Part shown: positions 23,301 through 25,775 of the stretch, in pieces
How the letters are laid out: the number at the start of each line of letters is the position of its first letter
Numbering within the stretch: the stretch's first letter is position 1
From: Bordetella parapertussis
Lineage (GTDB): Bacteria > Pseudomonadota > Gammaproteobacteria > Burkholderiales > Burkholderiaceae_C
DNA length: 25,775 bases
Reading direction: 5' to 3'
Assembly: GCA_945900685.1 (NCBI GenBank)
Contig: CAMDJS010000021.1
Location: 1-25,775 of the forward strand
The notes under the pieces: model-generated
Seen by the model: the letters and a program-made list of their open reading frames with translations, nothing else
Told to the model about the DNA's origin: nothing
Databases searched by the model: none
Program-made: the position numbers and the translations under genes

Positions 23301-24113
23301 TCATTTGGCGTTGACAGTCTGCATGGAATGGGTTTTGAGCGCCCGCTGCCTGGCTTGCAATTGCGCCTGATCTGCCCGCAAACAGGAAAAGTCAGCGTCC
23401 ACAGATTGCGCCAAATCAGCGCTCATGCGAAGCAAGGGGCCGCCGACCATGACTTGAACTTGAGGGTTTGCGGATTGTTTGCGCAAACGGGCCATCAGCT
23501 TTTTGATGCCGGGGATTTGCTGATCCTCTGAGAGCGAAAACCCGATCAAATCAACCCATTCGGACTTGACCGCGCTGCACATGTCTTCGTCAGAAAACTG
23601 GCTGGCGCTGAACACTTGCCAGCCGTGCCGCTTGAAATACTGAGACAGCAGCAGCAAGCCCAAAGAATGGTGCGAACCCGGTGGCTTGAGCAGCAGCGCG
23701 CTCAACTGCCGTCCCGGTGATTGCAACTTGCCGCCCAGGATGAATTCCGAACTCAGGCTGTAAACCAGTTCTTCGAGCCGGAAAATTCCACTGGTGACGT
23801 CAATGAAATCGATTTCCTCATCGTTCCACCAGTCGTGAAAAAGCCGTGCGGTTTCAGGAATGGCATCTAAAAACAGGCTTTCTATGTCAAATTCCTGCGC
23901 GAGCAAGCTGCGCGCGTATGCCTCAGGCGCTTTGGGGTCATTTGAAACACAGGCCTGCCCCAGCAAAACACTGTGCGAGGGCAGCAAAGCTGACTTGGCG
24001 TAGGTGCGCACGGCTGTATCCAACAATTGCGGAATCACATGGGAAACCAAAGCTTTTTGCAAGGGAACAGTGATTTCTTGGTTGATAGTGATAGTCAAGT
24101 GACGCCCCCACAC
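23301..24113 (-). CDS. aerR: AerR/PpaA-type cobalamin-binding antirepressor
   Basis: AerR (PpaA) binds cobalamin and modulates PpsR/CrtJ in response to light. The C-terminal half has a B12-binding-type (SCHIC) domain. QLSALLLKPPGSHHSLGLLLL carries S-x-H-x-x-G in place of the usual D-x-H-x-x-G, keeping the histidine (codon near 23669). DLIGFSLSEDQQIPGIKKL and VQVMVGGPLL follow. The N-terminal half is helical. The start is uncertain. The frame is open to an ATG at 24203, but that extension reads unlike protein and contains a PpsR-type site. GTG at 24113 and TTG at 24098 (with GGGGG 6 bases upstream) are more likely. Rhodobacter capsulatus AerR has long and short isoforms, so dual starts are conceivable. 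It is divergent from bchF and upstream of ppsR. Confidence 0.9.
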   Translation of the reverse strand: MWGRHLTITINQEITVPLQKALVSHVIPQLLDTAVRTYAKSALLPSHSVLLGQACVSNDPKAPEAYARSLLAQEFDIESLFLDAIPETARLFHDWWNDEEIDFIDVTSGIFRLEELVYSLSSEFILGGKLQSPGRQLSALLLKPPGSHHSLGLLLLSQYFKRHGWQVFSASQFSDEDMCSAVKSEWVDLIGFSLSEDQQIPGIKKLMARLRKQSANPQVQVMVGGPLLRMSADLAQSVDADFSCLRADQAQLQARQRALKTHSMQTVNAK

Positions 24114-24152
24114 AATGCCTGTTATGTATGTCAATGGAATAAACCCCCAAAG

Positions 24153-24170
24153 TGTCAATGTTTTTTTACA
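24153..24170. promoter_or_regulatory. PpsR/CrtJ-type operator (asymmetric) near aerR start
   Basis: TGTCAATGTTTTTTTACA matches TGT-N12-ACA exactly and has a full TGTCAA left half, but the right half is only TTTACA. It is 43 bp from the centre-equivalent position of the next site (61 bp start to start), about six helical turns, which would permit cooperative binding. It lies 39 bases upstream of the GTG start of aerR. Confidence 0.6.
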
Positions 24171-24213
24171 CCACACACCTAGGGAAAACCCCGAATATGT
24201 CATCTTTAAATAA

Positions 24214-24231
24214 CGTCAATTTAAGTTGACA
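24214..24231. promoter_or_regulatory. PpsR/CrtJ-type operator between aerR and bchF
   Basis: CGTCAATTTAAGTTGACA has one mismatch in the first position of TGT-N12-ACA and shares the AAGTTGACA half with the dxs site. It is 52 bases before the bchF start, and its right half is the probable bchF -35 box. Confidence 0.78.
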
Positions 24232-24254
24232 CATCGGCGTTCTGACTCTAAAGT
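24226..24254 (+). promoter_or_regulatory. Putative bchF promoter
   Basis: TTGACA (24226-24231) is followed after 17 bases by TAAAGT (24249-24254), matching four of six -10 positions. Transcription would start near 24261, almost at the ATG of a nine-codon leader ORF. The -35 box lies inside the PpsR-type operator. Confidence 0.5.
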
Positions 24255-24260
24255 CAATTC

Positions 24261-24283
24261 ATGGACTCCAACTGCTTTTTGCC

Positions 24284-24287
<4 letters not shown>
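24261..24287 (+). CDS. Possible leader mini-ORF overlapping the bchF start
   Basis: ATG GAC TCC AAC TGC TTT TTG CCA TGA encodes MDSNCFLP. Its TGA overlaps the bchF ATG (ATGA), the same coupling seen between bchF and bchN. No Shine-Dalgarno precedes it, but the predicted transcription start is at or next to its ATG, so leaderless translation is possible. It is too short to judge by coding statistics and may be chance. Confidence 0.25.

Positions 24288-25775
<1,488 letters not shown>

Overview
The window is part of a photosynthesis gene cluster from a bacteriochlorophyll-a-producing betaproteobacterium, probably a Burkholderiales/Comamonadaceae member of the Rhodoferax-Limnohabitans type. That placement is inferred from the full bch gene set, a ppsR-aerR regulator pair, a HiPIP electron carrier, and the ureG and TRAP-transporter flank. 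No ribosomal or other phylogenetic marker is present, so the genus is not established.

Layout. Positions 1-2800 are ordinary flanking genes: the 3' end of ureG, a secreted alpha/beta hydrolase, an SDR protein with a DUF6172-like gene, and a CrcB fluoride channel. Positions 2811-7554 hold a GAF/Fis-type regulator without an AAA+ domain and a TakPQM-like TRAP transporter for small organic acids. Its membrane genes face its binding-protein gene across a double-hairpin terminator region. From 7594 on, the window is photosynthesis-related. Minus-strand dxs (isoprenoid precursors), HiPIP (electron donor) and tspO (tetrapyrrole-linked membrane protein) stand opposite plus-strand bchH-bchI-bchD-bchO (magnesium chelatase plus BchO). 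Next comes an unusual two-gene unit (18633-19534): a small winged-helix protein start-stop-coupled to a free-standing MASE1-like membrane protein. Minus-strand bchP, bchG, ppsR and aerR follow, and bchF-bchN begins on the plus strand and runs off the end of the window.

How it works together. Dxs supplies isoprenoid precursors. BchHID inserts magnesium. BchF, BchN, BchG and BchP carry out later bacteriochlorophyll steps. HiPIP probably delivers electrons to the reaction-centre cytochrome. PpsR (redox/oxygen repressor) and AerR (cobalamin-type antirepressor) are encoded in the cluster. Five sites of the PpsR type (TGT-N12-ACA or one mismatch) lie in front of dxs, between tspO and bchH, in front of bchG, and twice between aerR and bchF. 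Four of them share an extended, asymmetric consensus TGTCAATYNAAGTTGACA, and one half-site doubles as a -35 box (TTGACA) at several promoters. The most novel-looking items are the winged-helix/MASE1-like pair, a 19-bp palindrome filling the spacer of a putative ppsR promoter, and a nine-codon leader ORF overlapping the bchF start. No tRNA, rRNA, CRISPR array, insertion sequence or phage gene was seen, and there is no gene-free stretch longer than about 200 bases.
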